A stretch of 64,000 nucleotides of DNA from Scleroderma bovista (taxonomy: Eukaryota; Basidiomycota; Agaricomycetes; Boletales; Sclerodermataceae): positions 1 to 64,000 of the forward strand of contig JAYMGJ010000085.1 in assembly GCA_037178675.1 (NCBI GenBank), written 5' to 3'. This document shows, one piece after another, positions 1 through 12,900 of the stretch. The notes under the pieces were generated by a model. It searched no databases. It saw only the letters and a list, made by a program, of their open reading frames with translations, and was not told the origin of the DNA. Position 1 is the stretch's first letter. Each line of letters opens with the position of its first letter. The position numbers and the translations under genes are program-made.

Positions 1-1182
1 AGGGACTTCGCCTTCTACTCTGACGTTCATTATATCAGGTCCTCTTATCCTCGTCCTCGGCGGCGTTTATGAGATGCATACCAAGCGAGATGCATTGTTC
101 CCACCCTCGGCTTTCAGAAACATCACAGTTGGTAAGAACTCAGAAGATCGATTGATGGTGAATTCACCGCTGTTAGTTATTATTTTAGTTGTCACGTTTC
201 TACATAACTTTGCCTTCAATTCTGGTACCTTTTACCTTGCATTATACTTCCAGGTACGCCATTTATGCTGGGGGTTACCCTTTGGCCTTACGTCTCTTCG
301 AACCAAGGCCGTCAATGGGTCGACGCCTCTGCATGCTGGCATTCAGATGCTGCCGTACTCTCTTGGATCTTCACTTGCTTCTGTGCCTGCGGCCTGGCTT
401 ATTGGATATGTTCAGGCAAAAACTGGCGATACTGCCGGGCAAAAATGGATCATTGTGTCTGGACTTTTCGTTTCTACTATAGGATTTGGTATTTTTCTTA
501 ATCGACCGTCGTTGACCAGTTTACTCAAACTAGTTTCAGGGCTCCTCTCATTACTGGACGATATGACTTCGCGTGCATTACAAGCTATTCTCCCTCTTAT
601 TGCTGGTGTTGGGATAGGCATGTTATTCCATGCACCTTATCAGGTGTTTGCGAGAGCATTGGACACCTCTACGTTGGCCGTAGGCACCAGTGCTTTTTTT
701 TTGGTGAGATTTACGGGGGCTACGGTGGGATTGGTGAGACCCTTTTCCAAATATAGTTGAGTGGTATCTGAGCCTACTTCTTGGAACTGCCAGGCCGTAG
801 CGGGTTCAGTGTATGGTGGAACGCTCGGACACGTGATGCCTGCGGGTGTCCGAATCCAGGACCAATCAGCTTCCTCGCTTCACCTTATCGAACCGCTTTC
901 TCTGAGGATGCAGGTTTTGCATGGTGTGGCAGTGGCGATCAAGGTTAGTAGCAGAAGGCGCAATGTATTACTTGTTGTTGATACGGGGCTCCCACAGATG
1001 ATTTGGGTTGTCTGTACCCCGCTTCTGGGTGTTGCACTCCTGGTCAGTACCCCCCGGCAGCGATCTGAGCATGCGGCTAACTTGACGGTTGTTAGATATC
1101 TTTGTTTGTGAAGCGATTTCCTGTGGAAGAAGCGATGGGTGACTCGAAAGAAAATCGGTCTGCAAGTCCGTCGTTGGCATGA
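1..1182 (+). CDS. MFS multidrug-type transporter, 3' part
   Basis: This is the C-terminal half of a major facilitator superfamily drug:H+ antiporter (14-TM, DHA2-like); the 5' part lies left of the window. Exons read in one frame as <2-131, 177-253, 308-488, 540-733, 794-943, 998-1042 and 1096-1182, all with GT-AG borders. Visible are hydrophobic helices (FIISGPLILVLGGVY, WIIVSGLFVSTIGFG, LPLIAGVGIGMLF) and the loop AVNGSTPLHAGIQMLPYSL, typical of fungal DHA2 exporters. A last helix (WVVCTPLLGVALL) is followed by a short charged tail ending KRFPVEEA...SPSLA. The intron-free frames look broken, but the spliced frame is intact, so I do not call it a pseudogene. Substrate cannot be told. Confidence 0.8.
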
Positions 1183-1638
1183 GTGCATTCTCGGGTTATC
1201 GGACGAGGCGCTAGTCGGATACCCACCTCATGTCGTCTGTGTAGAGTATGAATAGAATCTCGTCCCTCCCCCCGGCGACTCTCGTCTGCCTTGTGTTTTG
1301 ACTATTCTACCTTTCAGGGTCCGCGGTGGGCCAGGAAGCACCGCCTCGTAGTTAAACACGCGGTCGTTCTGTGCGGCAAAGTCGATGATCATCGGGAGCG
1401 ATGGTTCCCTGTTCAATCGCACTGCAGTGGTAGTTGTCCTGTCGTGCACTAGACTGGCGTCTCTCCACGGGCAGGAATCGCAGGTTGGCATGGCATCGTA
1501 CAGTTATCTCGGCCGACCTCTCGAGCAAAGAGCAGGCTCAGATTGGGAACTGTGCGGTGGCCGGGGTCTTGTATTCCGAGTACTACTAATATCGGGTCGT
1601 GTGCCGAAAAAGCACCTTGTTCCTGCTTCTTTGCTGCG
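1183..1638. other. Intergenic, no gene seen
   Basis: 456 bases between the MFS gene and the choline/ethanolamine kinase start, both on the plus strand. It should hold the transporter 3' UTR and the kinase promoter. I see no convincing coding frame or repeat. Confidence 0.5.
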
Positions 1639-3152
1639 ATGGCGCACACGACCTTCATCACAGAATCACTGCCTTCTCTCGTGTCTCCCCCTACCGACGC
1701 CCCCATTACTGCATCGTTCTTCAGAGCCCCTTCCGCTGCGCCCTTGTCCGACCCACCACCCAGAGTCGATATCGCCAACGGCCTTCGGAATGCGCACGCT
1801 ACACTGGACCCAAGGTGAGACATGGCTCCCATTCACTCTCCGCGCGCAGTCGTCCTCCCCGAAGCCGACCTTGGTTTGGTAGACGTGCTTGACGGTCGGG
1901 TGACTTCTTTCTGGTCTGGCATCCGTGCTCACGCCCGTTGTCCCCTCCAGGTCGTACAGCTCCGAAGCATTCGCGAAACAGCTCTTGTCCATACTCACCG
2001 CGCTCCGAGTGCCGGGTTGGGACAGAACACCTCTCAACCCTAATTCCCTCTCTGTTCATAGGGCATCTGGTGCCTTGATGAACGAAGTGTATTTTGTTTC
2101 CATCCTGTCATCTTCGTCCGTTCCTACCTTGTTGTTGCGTATCTATGGTCCTTCTGCCAGTTCTCTTATCTCACGGTCTCGTGAGCTTCATACCCTTCAT
2201 GTCCTGTCATCTCGATACCACATTGGACCTCGTATATACGGCACCTTCACAAATGGTCGGATTGAGGAGTATTTCGACTCCATCACACTGACCCCTGCTG
2301 ACATTCGCGACAAGACCATCCACCGTTGGATTGGCGCTAGGATGGCAGAGTTCCATTCTATTAGTATCAGTGCTGTCGAAGGTCCCCTGGCAATCAGTAG
2401 CCAGGAGGGAAAGAGTTGGGAGATCGGTGTTGAGAAGAACGTCAAGTCGTGGCTACAAACAGCCCGCCAGGTTCTTGTTCACCCGAACCTGAATAAGGAG
2501 GATCGCACGGCTCTCAATTTGGATCATTTCTCTCAACAGTGGCATCGATACACCCGCTGGGTTTCTCGTCTCGAGAAAGCTCAAGGTCCCAGCAAGAGGG
2601 TGTTCGCCCACAACGACATTCATGGTGGCAACCTGTTGAGGTTAAATAAACCACTGCCTGAGGGCACGCCAGAGCATTGCCAGGTGAGTCCCCTACCCCT
2701 GCTCCCTACCCCCCCCCACTTGTTCATGTCAGCCCAAGATTGTCGTCGTCGATTTCGAATATGCGGCACCCAACCCCCGGGGCTTTGACATTGCCAACTA
2801 CTTCCAGGAATGGACGGCAGATTATCTATCCTCTACACCCCACCTAATCAACCCTTCCCGCTATCCTACCTCGGACGAACGGCGCAGCTTCTACGAAGCA
2901 TATCTCTCCCACGCAAGTTCCACCAAGTCCGGTGCCTCGACGGTTGTTAAAGACACCAGTCTCGCCCGGTTGGAACGCGAAGTACGCATCTGGGGCCCTG
3001 CATGCAACGGGATGTGGGCCATATGGTCCATCGTGAAGGCCAAGGACGATGTGGAGCGGGGCATCCGTGCGGAGGAGTTTGATTACATTGGCCATGCTAA
3101 ATGCCGAATGGCGGCTTTCTTCCGCGGGCTCGAGGAACTGAAAGTTGTATGA
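1639..3152 (+). CDS. Choline/ethanolamine kinase
   Basis: Phosphorylates choline and/or ethanolamine with ATP, the first step of the Kennedy pathway to phosphatidylcholine and phosphatidylethanolamine; cytosolic. Three exons (1639-1814, 1951-2683, 2733-3152) join in frame to 442 residues, the usual family size. Exon 1 ends in HATLDP and the split codon AG|G restores R before SYSSEAF. The catalytic Brenner motif FAHNDIHGGNLL lies near residue 278 and the metal-binding motif VVVDFEYAAPNPRGFDIANY near residues 305-324. The start is the first ATG of the frame that reaches these motifs. Choline versus ethanolamine preference cannot be decided from sequence. The gene runs tail to tail with the CCCH gene. 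Confidence 0.9.
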
Positions 3153-3486
3153 ACTTGTCTTCGATTATACATCCTGTGTAATAGTACTATGAAGCTCAAG
3201 CCTTGCATGGACGGACAGCGGAAGAGTGGAATTTTCAAAGTGGAATAAGACATGATATCAGACGACGGCGGGTAAAACGTGAACAGTATCGTAACAGGGC
3301 GTACTCGGGAATCGTGTGCGTGATGCTAACAGGTATGAGTGGCTTTTCGAAAGAAGAAAAAAAAAACGATAAAGAAAGGGAAAAAAAATTCATGCATCAT
3401 GGTCCGTAGTTCACCTCGAACTGATTAGAGTCCGAAAGTAATCTCCCGACTAGCGGTGATACTTGGAATGTCTCCTCACAGCGGCA
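3153..3486. other. Convergent 3' intergenic with A-rich tract
   Basis: 334 bases between two converging genes. An A-rich run at about 3351-3391 probably belongs to the 3' UTR/polyadenylation region of the kinase. No coding frame is supported. Confidence 0.5.
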
Positions 3487-6231
3487 TCAGATCCAATCAT
3501 CGGTGAGTCTGGTGCTTCCAACAGAAAGCCCCGAGGTCGGCCACGGCGTGTTCGAGACGTCGCTCCCCTCTGAGGATTGTGGGTATGACGGTGCACCAGT
3601 CAAGTTGCTGCTACGCCCTACGCTACCCCAATTGCCTGCGCTACCAGATCGGACGTGGTGGCTGCGAGGGACTGTATTGCTTCCAGAAACACGCTCATTC
3701 GGTGTCATTCCAAAAGACGTCACTGGGTTTGGCGCAGACGGCGTCGATGGCAAGGTGAAATCAAGGTCTACGTCCGTTCCGTTAAACGAGTGGCGATTGG
3801 CTGAAGATGCCTTATTAAGACGCTGGAAAAGTAGTGTATGAGACAAGGAAAATCAGATAATCATCCCCACCATTCCATACCTGGTTCAACCCCACAATAT
3901 CAAGTCGAGCAGCATTGTGTCTTCCAAAGTCAGGCCCAGCCGTAAGTGGCACAGGTGATTTGATCGTCGTCTGCTCGGGGTTCGACAGCATCAAGGCATT
4001 ACTTGCAAAAGTCGGGTATGCAGACTTGTTTTGCTTCGAAACGTTGTTGAGCACAGACGTGTCTACACGAAGGGACCTGGCGAGGGGCCGCTCGTTGAAA
4101 AAGGAGCCAGAGGGAGGAGAGACATCGACTGGAGTAGCTTCGTTTTTTCGCTGAATTCGCGCCAACAGCGAGTTGGAGGCCTCGTTGGGATCGCTATTGG
4201 ACCTTTCTCGGCTTGTCGTAGTCGCCGACGGAGGTGGCGCCCCATCAGTGCCAGGTGTGATACCAGAGACAGGAAGCTCCGTGTGGATGAAACAGCACCG
4301 TTTTCCGTACGGGCAAGCACCAGATACCCAGAAAGTCTATGTAATATATGAGCACTTAGTTTCCAGTTAAATGATCACACTTACCCTGCAGATCTCAGTT
4401 TTATACTACGGCCACCATTAGCAATGAGGATACCAACACTATAGCCCGAGCTTACCTTGGGGTGACGGGGTACATTGCGAAGTTCGTCTTCTCCATGAGC
4501 AAACTGGCATTTGGCCCCGTAGCGGCAGGTACCTTTCTCTTCCCATGAACGACACAGCTCGGTTTTATACAATCCAAGCTTGCGGTTGTTCGCACTGGGT
4601 CCTCCCCCAGGGGTTTGTGTGCCCGAACTCGCAGCACTGTTCTGGAGTCCAATCGAATGGTTCGACACCGCGCCGTACTGCCCAGAATACTGGGGTTGCA
4701 ACCTGTTGGCGACTTGGCCTACGTCGGCCCCATAGCCATCGGGAAGCCCATAAAATTGGCTTGGAAACAATCCAGCTGGCGGGGTTAATGCAGGGGGGTA
4801 CAGCCCAGACGCAGCAGGGCCAAACACCTGATTGCTCAGTAGCGCCAGTGCCGCAGCATCCCTGAGTGACGCAGGATCCGAAGCCGAGTGTTGGTGAGTT
4901 GCCCGAAATACGTTATGTTGCTGCTGAACCCTTGTGACGGCAGGATGGTCCGGAGCGACTAAGTCATACAGTTGCTGGGCAGTTCCGAGTGACAGATGCT
5001 GGACATGACCAGAAGGCCCGTACCCAAGACCCGTATGGTTTGGTAACAGAGGCTGGTGGGGGAAGCTGCGCTGTGAAGCACGATAAGCGGTTACGGGTGC
5101 ACCGTCCGAGTGTCGGGGTTGAACGAAATGCTGAGATGCACCAGGAATTCCTTGCGTAGGAGGGAAAAATCCTCGTTGATTAGGAGCAAACTCGCCTTGC
5201 AAGGCGCCATTGGTGGGTCCCTGTTGAGGACGGTAATCATAATGCTGTTGACCACGACCAAAGGCAGCGGAATTTGAGAGGGACGGGTAGGTCGGCTGGT
5301 CCGGTGAAAATGGCTTATCACCAGCGCCAAGAAGGTCACGATAGTGGGAAGACGACCACTGGTGGGGTGGCAACGCACTGCCTCCAGTCTGGACGGATCC
5401 CGACTCTTCTCCGACTTGTTTAAGGCGCCGTAAATCAGCAGTAGAAAGCCCTCCACTGAACGAATGTGGTCGTTCTCTTGTCTCGCCACTAGTTGCAATT
5501 TTCAATTGTGGGGGTCCGCGTAAAGTGTGGCTAGCAGAAGACATGGCAGATTCGTGAGAGTCCGTCGAGGATACACGGGAGTGTGACGGCGAAATCTGAT
5601 GATCAGAATGCTGGGGAGAAGAATCAAGGCTCGCTTCCGAAGCCGTCTCGAGCGGACTAGCCTCATTATATTGGACAACAGCTGCAGCTGCGAGCTTGGA
5701 CTGAGAGGGTGTCATCAGTGGGCCATGCACGTCGTCTGCAAGGTCACCAGCTGGCCCGAGATTGAGCCTGGCTATGTCTTGAGCAAGATCCCATTCTGAT
5801 CCGTCAATCAATTGGCCAGTGCCGCTGAGTCTCCAGCAAGAACCATTGTTAGAAGCACCCAAGTTTCGATCTGACGCACGGTTGGAGTCGGCTGCGGAGT
5901 TGTTCATGTCTGCCAAGTTGCGGGCGGGCATGGTTGATAATTTTTTGATTGCAAGCAGGGGGCCGTCTGAAGACAATTCAGGGGGAGAATTCTGGACTAT
6001 AGAGATGTTCCAGTGTCTCTGGGTGGGCGGTAAGAAAAGAGGGAGGAGCAAAGGCTGTACGGCACCAACCTCGTTTCCTATTTCGTTACTGAGTTGGCGG
6101 GGTTCGCGTGTCTGGATCCAATCAAATACGCCGTTCGACTTTGCGCGGGTTGGGAATATCGATAGGGCTGATTCGTGTGCAATGTACAGACTGTCCTTCG
6201 ACGCAGTAGTACTGGTGACCACCTTTTGCAT
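3487..6231 (-). CDS. Tandem CCCH zinc-finger RNA-binding protein (TTP/CTH type)
   Basis: Probable AU-rich-element mRNA-binding and decay factor of the tristetraprolin/Cth2/Zfs1 family. Four exons on the minus strand (6231-4456, 4405-4385, 4336-3881, 3822-3487) give about 862 residues. Most of the protein is low-complexity, rich in Ser, Gln and Pro. The two fingers each have the lead-in YKTE: first [18 protein letters not shown] then KCQFAHG, second YKTEICR / [11 protein letters not shown] then RCCFIH. The lead-in of finger 2 is encoded alone by a 21-base micro-exon (4385-4405). The first in-frame ATG (6231) was taken; an ATG at 5931 (MPARNLADM) is an alternative start. The long 5' gap suggests a large promoter or 5' UTR. 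Confidence 0.88.
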
Positions 6232-8110
6232 TTAAATCTGGGACGATCGACTGTGTTTAGCGCTGAGACGAAAAAGTGCGTGGGGGGTGCTCACCAGTAA
6301 ATTAGAGTCGATGTGCGTCCGAGTGGGATAAAAAGGTGCTTGGGACGGTATGAGACAATAATCAAGGGATGCGATGGAGTATAGTATAAGATGTTGAACA
6401 GCGTAATTGACAGATAGATAGGACTCTCCGTCGACCTTTGACCGGGGAAGGCTGGAGGGGACGAGGAGCAGAGATCTAAGAAGAAAGCACGAGATAGGTA
6501 TAAAAATCAGAGATGAGGCGTAAGGCGGTCGTGAGGATGTGTTTGGATCAGGACTGGCTGGGGAGGGGATGATGGCGGTCGAGGGTTTGGTAGTGGAACG
6601 AGGTAAAGGGCAGGCCGGGCAGAACAGTGAAGGGTTGTGATCTGCAACGTGCCCTTCTCGAGGCAGCGTCTGGCAATAATAATAATGAGGTGTGTTGGAA
6701 TGTCTGTTAGATACCTCGAATTAAAAACCAGGAAAGCACGTTCAATGGGCAGCCCGTGACTGTCGTGTCGATGGCCTATTAAATAGAGGGTGGTAGTGGT
6801 CCACTTGGAAGAGGCAGACGGCGGACAAGAAGGCGAACCATCAGTTTTCGTGTGCACTGCTTTGGCCTGCGGGTGTCGTAAATCGTCCGGCTAGTGACTA
6901 ATAAACGGGCGCATTATTCCCAACCTCTAAGCTATTACATGTCCATAGTCTGCTCGTCTGCGGCCCTCCGTGTTTCCTTCCGCATCCACCATGGTGAGAC
7001 AGAGGGACGGCCTCCGACGGATACCGGGCACCCTCCCTGCTCCTGGACGTTCCAGTCGAACCTTCCTGCTCCTGTAAGGTCCGTAATAGCGTCTCAACCA
7101 GCCCTCCATCGCGGCCTCCAAAAGACCTAGCCAAAACAGGAAGGTGTAGTATTCACTCGATCTTTCTGCTGCTCCAATTGGTCGTGGTGTTGCGCCTGTC
7201 TGTGGTCGACCGACTCGATTTGACATAAATACACTCCTCGAGCTCGGCGATAGGATCGATCCGCAGATAAGCCGTTGGATGATATTTCTCTCCAATGCAA
7301 ACACGAGGTGGTCCAGACGGACGTGTCCAGAGCCGAGCTCTTCGCACGGGATGCTTCAACCCCCGAGATCCCATATCTTGACGCTGTGTATTTGCCGGTC
7401 ATACTGTACGCTAACTTAGAGCGATAATCTGTGTCCCTTCACGGGGAATGGCCAGACATGAAACACCTGAACGTCCATGGACTATGATGCCATTGATGTG
7501 TCAACTCATGATAGAGCCTAGAAAGCTACCTGAATTCAAGTGCTGCCGACGCCTTCTCAACATCCGTATTTAAAAATCGGTAGCACTTTCCTGGTTCCGC
7601 GACAGTCCCGTATCGAAGCCAGCCTTATAAGAAGACGAAGATAATCACCCCTTGTCTATGGATCGATCGGCACGTCGCTTTGATTTGGGGCCCAGAAAAC
7701 TGTCCAGTCAAAGAAAGTGTTTTGGATTATGGATACAACGTACCTTCCCTGGTTTCGGTCAGCCGGCGATGTCAAGGCGCAAACCCCACAGAAGCGCCCA
7801 ACAGCAGCACTTTAATGCTAATTCAGATAAAAATATATTGACGGTGATTTCCGCTGCAGAAGCATGAGACAACCAAGGACTAACGGGCTGGCAGTGGAGC
7901 CTCGTACATGATGGTGTTTCCGGTCATTTGGCAAAGGTTCAGCCACTACGACGACCAAGATATTAGCCGAACGACCGTTACTATAGCGCTTTCCTGACAA
8001 GGGTCCTGCAAGAGGGACGTGGATCTCGCACTAAATATTGACGCTCTTCAACGTTTGTGAGAGATGCGGACTTGGAACATTTGAAGCAGTCACTACCCTT
8101 GTAAAGCACA
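6232..8110. other. Long intergenic region, possibly with decayed coding remnant
   Basis: 1.9 kb between the CCCH start and tRNA-Thr. The first part is presumably the CCCH promoter/5' UTR. Around 7300-7420 a plus-strand frame reads protein-like (RAELFARDASTPEIPYLDAV then YLPVILYANLER) but is closed by stops on both sides. I cannot assign a family, so no gene is called. Confidence 0.4.
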
Positions 8111-8182
8111 TCCCGTTTAGCTCAGTTGGTAGAGCGCGTCACTAGTAATGACGAGGTCAGTCGTTCAAGTCGGCTAATGGGA
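8111..8182 (+). tRNA. tRNA-Thr (anticodon AGT)
   Basis: 72 bases fold as a full cloverleaf. Acceptor stem TCCCGTT pairs with AATGGGA (one G-T pair). The D arm is GCTC-AGTTGGTA-GAGC, the anticodon arm CGTCA-CTAGTAA-TGACG, and the T arm AGTCG-TTCAAGT-CGGCT. Anticodon A34 G35 T36 reads threonine ACN codons. No intron. The A box (TAGCTCAGTTGGTAGAGC) and a B-box-like GTTCAAGTC are present, and a run of six T follows at once. Confidence 0.9.
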
Positions 8183-8185
8183 ATA

Positions 8186-8191
8186 TTTTTT
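8186..8191 (+). terminator. Pol III T-run after tRNA-Thr
   Basis: Six consecutive T residues beginning four bases after the tRNA 3' end, the usual RNA polymerase III stop. Confidence 0.75.
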
Positions 8192-8851
8192 CTTTCACGC
8201 AATAGTCGATCGGCAGTTGTCTAAGCACTTGACCTAGCTTGTAGCAGTTCTCAAAGTATGTGCCATTCAGATTAGGGCCAGACCTGTCTTGTGCATTAGC
8301 GCTCGTTCGGACATCTGCACTCCCGTATTCTGAAATGAGAAGCATCCGTGGGCCAATGGCGAGTTGGGCGAGTTTGTCCACTGACTTGGATGATGCAGCG
8401 TGTCTTTCGCGTGGTTTCCTACTTCTGTGGCGGTGGTGCATCCTCGCATCAAATAGCAAGAGACAGTTTATGTAAATTTGCAAAGCATTGAATCGTTCGC
8501 TGAGGGGGAACTACATACTTAGTGTGAAACACCGGTTAGTCGGGGATGCTATGCGTCGTTGTCGGGAAGACCAGATGGTTGGACACACCACTTTGCACCA
8601 GCCTCAGCGACAATCAAGTAACGACTGGAATACACTTCTCAAAAGGGAACGCCTCGAAGGTGTTCTATATTTCTATACCGAACAGGAGTCGACGTGCAGG
8701 TGAAGATCGCCCTGCGTTCACATTATGTCAATCAACATGTCATTAAGGCGTGTGGCCAATGGTAATTAATTATGTTCGAGAGCAATTTGTGGCTCACAAG
8801 ATTGATCAATAATACATGAGGGGACCATGACAATGTGATTCCACTACAGGG
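8192..8851. other. Intergenic, no gene seen
   Basis: 660 bases between tRNA-Thr and the 3' end of the PalI-like gene. Only short open frames without codon-use or family support are present. Confidence 0.45.
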
Positions 8852-9677
8852 TTACTCCGAATCCACTCTTGAGACAGGGCTAGGTATGAACGATTTTAGA
8901 CCACATGCAGAGCCAAGCAACGATGCAAAACATACCGTCTCACGCCGAAGCAATAGCATGCTCTTGCGGATAGCATGACCACTGCAAACCAGGACAATAG
9001 CACCGCGGTAAGAATCATCCACACTGCGTTCCCAAACTCGACGTTAAACTTGAAGCCCGTCACGACTATGTTCATATTATTTCTCAGAAGGATGATGAGG
9101 ACAACATCCATCGTGAGCATAAAGCTAGTCAGGAGGGCTGTCACGATGGCCACGATGAGCGCGATAATCGCCACGACATGCGAGTGCAAAAAGAGCGCAA
9201 GGACGAAGACGATCATGGACAGTGCTGCTGAGACGAGATGCAGAACGAGAAGCGTCAGGATGGTCTTTTCTGCCGCCGTGGCTACTTGCTGAGAGAGGCC
9301 CAATATGGAGAGGATGGACTGGGGGACCGTGTATCCTAGCTGGGGACCATAGCACTGTCCCGTGCCCGCCGCACTGCAAGAGAAGGACAGGCGATCTGCA
9401 ACAAGCACGTCAGAAGTATTGGAGCGAGAACGCACCTCTTCCCACAGACACCCCATATTCCGAACTCGAGTGTTGTTGCTGCATTAGATGTGGGTACTGC
9501 AGTGTTTCCAGATGTGATTTTGACGAGGTATATGGATGGTGTGATCGTCAGTGAAAGGCCTGCTAGGAGAAACAAGAGGAATGTAGTGAAGAAAATAATG
9601 AAGGATGCGATTCCGATGGTGCGATGCTTCTGCAGTGGACGTGGTATTCGTTTGAATAATGGGTATCGTGCGTCCAT
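8852..9677 (-). CDS. SUR7/PalI (Rim9-like) four-TM membrane protein
   Basis: Likely plasma-membrane protein of the SUR7/PalI family, whose members act in ambient-pH (Rim/Pal) signalling or eisosomes. Exon 1 is 9677-9436; the codon AG|T joins exon 2, which starts at 9373. Helix 1 is GIASFIIFFTTFLLFLLAG. An extracellular loop follows with IWGVCGK and QCYGPQLGY, then three further helices (LTLLVLHLVSAALSMIVFV, VVAIIALIVAIVTALL, VWMILTAVLLSWFAVVM). This loop-plus-3-TM layout is the family signature. The C terminus is uncertain: either read-through to a stop at 8896 (239 aa), or a GTATGT intron (8935-8880) to a small last exon ending at 8852 (235 aa). It lacks the long cytoplasmic tail of PalI proper. 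Confidence 0.72.
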
Positions 9678-9976
9678 CGTGGTGATCGTGCAAGTCGTCG
9701 AACGGACGAGCGGGAAGCGAGTACCTGTATGTCAACAGGCGAGGGCAGGTCGATAAACAGGGAAAAGTTCATCATCTTACGTTCTCCAGGCACAGTAGAG
9801 GACCAACCATTGCTGGTGTGTTCAGCGCAGGTCCTGAGAGAGTTTGGGCACAGCGAGGTGTTGAAATCACAAGCTAGGCCCGTGGGGTAACATGTAACGT
9901 ACTATTAACCATTGGTTGGGGAACAAACTAGATAATTAGCCGGCCCCACACGGGATGGCTCTTTCCTTCGACCTCG
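9678..9976. promoter_or_regulatory. Divergent promoter between PalI-like gene and lipin
   Basis: 299 bases separate the two start codons, which point away from each other, so both promoters must lie here. I do not see a clear TATA box. Confidence 0.5.
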
Positions 9977-12900
9977 ATGAACTACCTCCGTGGTGCAGTC
10001 AGTGCGATCAGCGCCCCGTACCAGTACTACAAGGACATAAACCCGTCCACCCTCACAGGCGCAATCGATGTCATCGTCGTGCGGAGACACACTGAAGACG
10101 GAGACGTCCATCTCGCTTGCTCACCGTTCCATGTCAGGTTTGGAAAGCTTCAGGTCCTCCGTCCGGCAGACAAAAAGGTACGTGGCCATCTATCGGGGCC
10201 CATGTGGCGTTTGTTTACCTGGTCTAGGTCAATGTCTCCGTCAATGACATACCCATTCCGTTCAGTATGAAGATAGGCGACGCAGGAGAGGCGTTTTTTG
10301 TCTTTGAAACGGAGGAAGATATCCCGGATGACCTCGTCACGAGTCCACTGCTGACGGCTACGTCGACAACACCGCAGGAGGACATTCCTCCCGTTGCACT
10401 CAATGCAAAGTCATCCCTGATTGAAGGACCACCATGTGCTGAGGCCAAGTCAGACATCCTAGAACCAGAATTCCTCGATCTAAACGCTACGTCACAAGAC
10501 CAGACCTGGACTCAACGCCAGCGCGTGCAGTCAGCACCCGATGCTCCTTCGGCGGATGATGCTACCGATGCCACCCCAGTCTCCTCCAGCGAGGGAGAAG
10601 GCACTGCGCCAAGCGTTGAATATCGAGACAGTACGTCCTTTCAATAACATGGAATTCGCCTTCTAAATATGCGGACAGATGTGGCGCTAGATATGGCCGG
10701 ATACCACTCACCACCTACCCAGCCAAGATGGCACTCCCAGCGCATTTCATCCACCGACCCACCTTCATATGAAAACAAAGATACTGGTTAGCTTCCAAAC
10801 ATTTCCTCACTCTTCTAATACTAACAACGTCACAGAATCCGACGATCGAATATTATTCCCTCGGCAACGCCACGGTAATATAGAACCCCCTCGACACATG
10901 AAAGATCACGACCCGCTAGACAACACAGACACATCGCTACACACTCAAGCGTACTCCTGGGAATGGGGCGCATTCCCACAGCCTTCTCCCATACAGACAC
11001 ACTTTACTACTTCATTTATCAAAGGTAAGGCGAAAGCCTTGGATACTGTGCATGACGAACCAGACGAGAACGAGCGCATCCTCACACGTAGTCGAAGCGT
11101 GCCACCCGAGCTAGAGGCAAGTCCCCACTCGGTCCATACCACCCTTCCATCCCTCGACAGCGACCACGATCACGACAATTACCCACCTCGCGAGCGCCGA
11201 CCATCGGCTTGCAGCGACACTGACACGTTTGGATCAGGAGGCAGACTCACGGCGCTTTGTACAGATCCGACCAAGTTCCGGGTATCGATCCACGATGGCA
11301 TGACAATGTTCGAGCTCAGTCTTGTGGAGAGGCGAGAGGTGTTCCATGGCGACAACGAAGTGGAGGCTGCATGCGTGTTTGATGCAGGGCTTGTGGATTA
11401 CCATCGCTTCGTGGGCGACGACAGCATTGTCAGTGACACACGACTTGTGATCAAGTGGAATGGTGGACAGTACATCACCAGAGAAGACGAGTCTCCACTG
11501 ATGAATGCACTCAAGATATGGCGTCAATCGTCTGCTACGGATGGCCTCGTTGACGATGCCCCGACGCCACCGTCCCCGCCACAAGAAGAGTTCTCGCCGG
11601 CATCACCGGCGTACGATACCGATCAGCCGAAACGATCTGGTTCAGAACCACTTGTACCGCCTTCTAGACAGTTGACATCCAGCAGCTGGGTTAGATGGTG
11701 GAGTAGAAGTAGAGATATATCCATTGCAGAACAACCACCCCTCCGAGAGGCTGGGACTATACCCTTTGATACGGTGAGTGCTCAACACAGCGTCAATTTG
11801 CACAATCATCCTTATAGCCACGTGCAGAAACTCCCCACATCTACGCTTTCTACCCTCCGCACACACGCCTCGGCGTCAGCACCACCAGGGACACCTGCCC
11901 CACCTCAATCACCGATCACGAAACCCGTGGACGTGCTCGTTCCAGCGCAACCGCAGACCCAGAAACGGTATGCAAAGACGCTCCGGCTCACATCGGATCA
12001 ATTGGTGAAGTTCCTTTGATGGGCACTCGATCCCCTTTTCTGCAAATATTCACAGTCCCTTTTCCTCCTTTTGCAGAAAGTGTTGGATCTGAAACTCGGT
12101 GCCAATACGATCACGTTCTCGTTGACCACCAGTGGACTGCCGGCATGTACTGCGCGGATATTCGTCCTGGAATCGACTGACTCGATCGTGGTGTCTGATA
12201 TTGATGGGACGATCACCAAGTACGTTTGTTCAGTTTTTCGTGGGTATGCGTTACTGACTTGTCTTTGTCTTGACATCAGGTCCGATGGTTTGGGTCACAT
12301 TTTCACCATGATCGGGCGAGACTGGACACATTCTGGTGTGGCCAAGCTGTACACCGATATTGCACGAAACGGGTATAAGATTATGTATTTGACTTCGCGG
12401 GCAATTGGACAGGCAGATTCGACGCGCGAATATCTCAAGGGGATCAAGCAAAATGATTATCAGCTCCCGGAGGGGCCTGTCATCATGAGCCCGGACAGGC
12501 TCATTGCTTCTCTTCATCGGTGGGTCTTCCATTCGTCCCAGTTGTGAAGACCCTGGGACCTGATGGATGGTACTTTTTTTACAGAGAAGTCATCATGCGC
12601 AAACCGGAGGTGTTCAAGATGGCGTGTTTAAGAGATATTCAGCGTTTGTTCGGGGAGACGTCTGACTCACCGTTCTATGCCGGATTCGGGAACCGTATTA
12701 CTGACGCACTGTCGTACCGAAGTGTCAATGTACCTCCCTCACGGATATTCACCATCGACTCGAGTAGTATCGTCAAGATGGAGCTACTCGAGTTGACGGG
12801 GTACAAGTCTTCGTGAGTGGACTCACCCGTCGACGATCATGCCTGTGTGGAACTGACGCTTATCGTCTATCACACATGATTGATGTACTATGATACAGGT

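Noticed and set aside
1..1182. MFS gene as a pseudogene because unspliced frames contain stops
   Set aside because: A seven-exon model with GT-AG borders gives one open frame to a clean stop at 1182.
3345..3395. A-rich tract as a simple-sequence repeat of interest
   Set aside because: It lies between two converging 3' ends and is best explained as 3' UTR/polyadenylation sequence.
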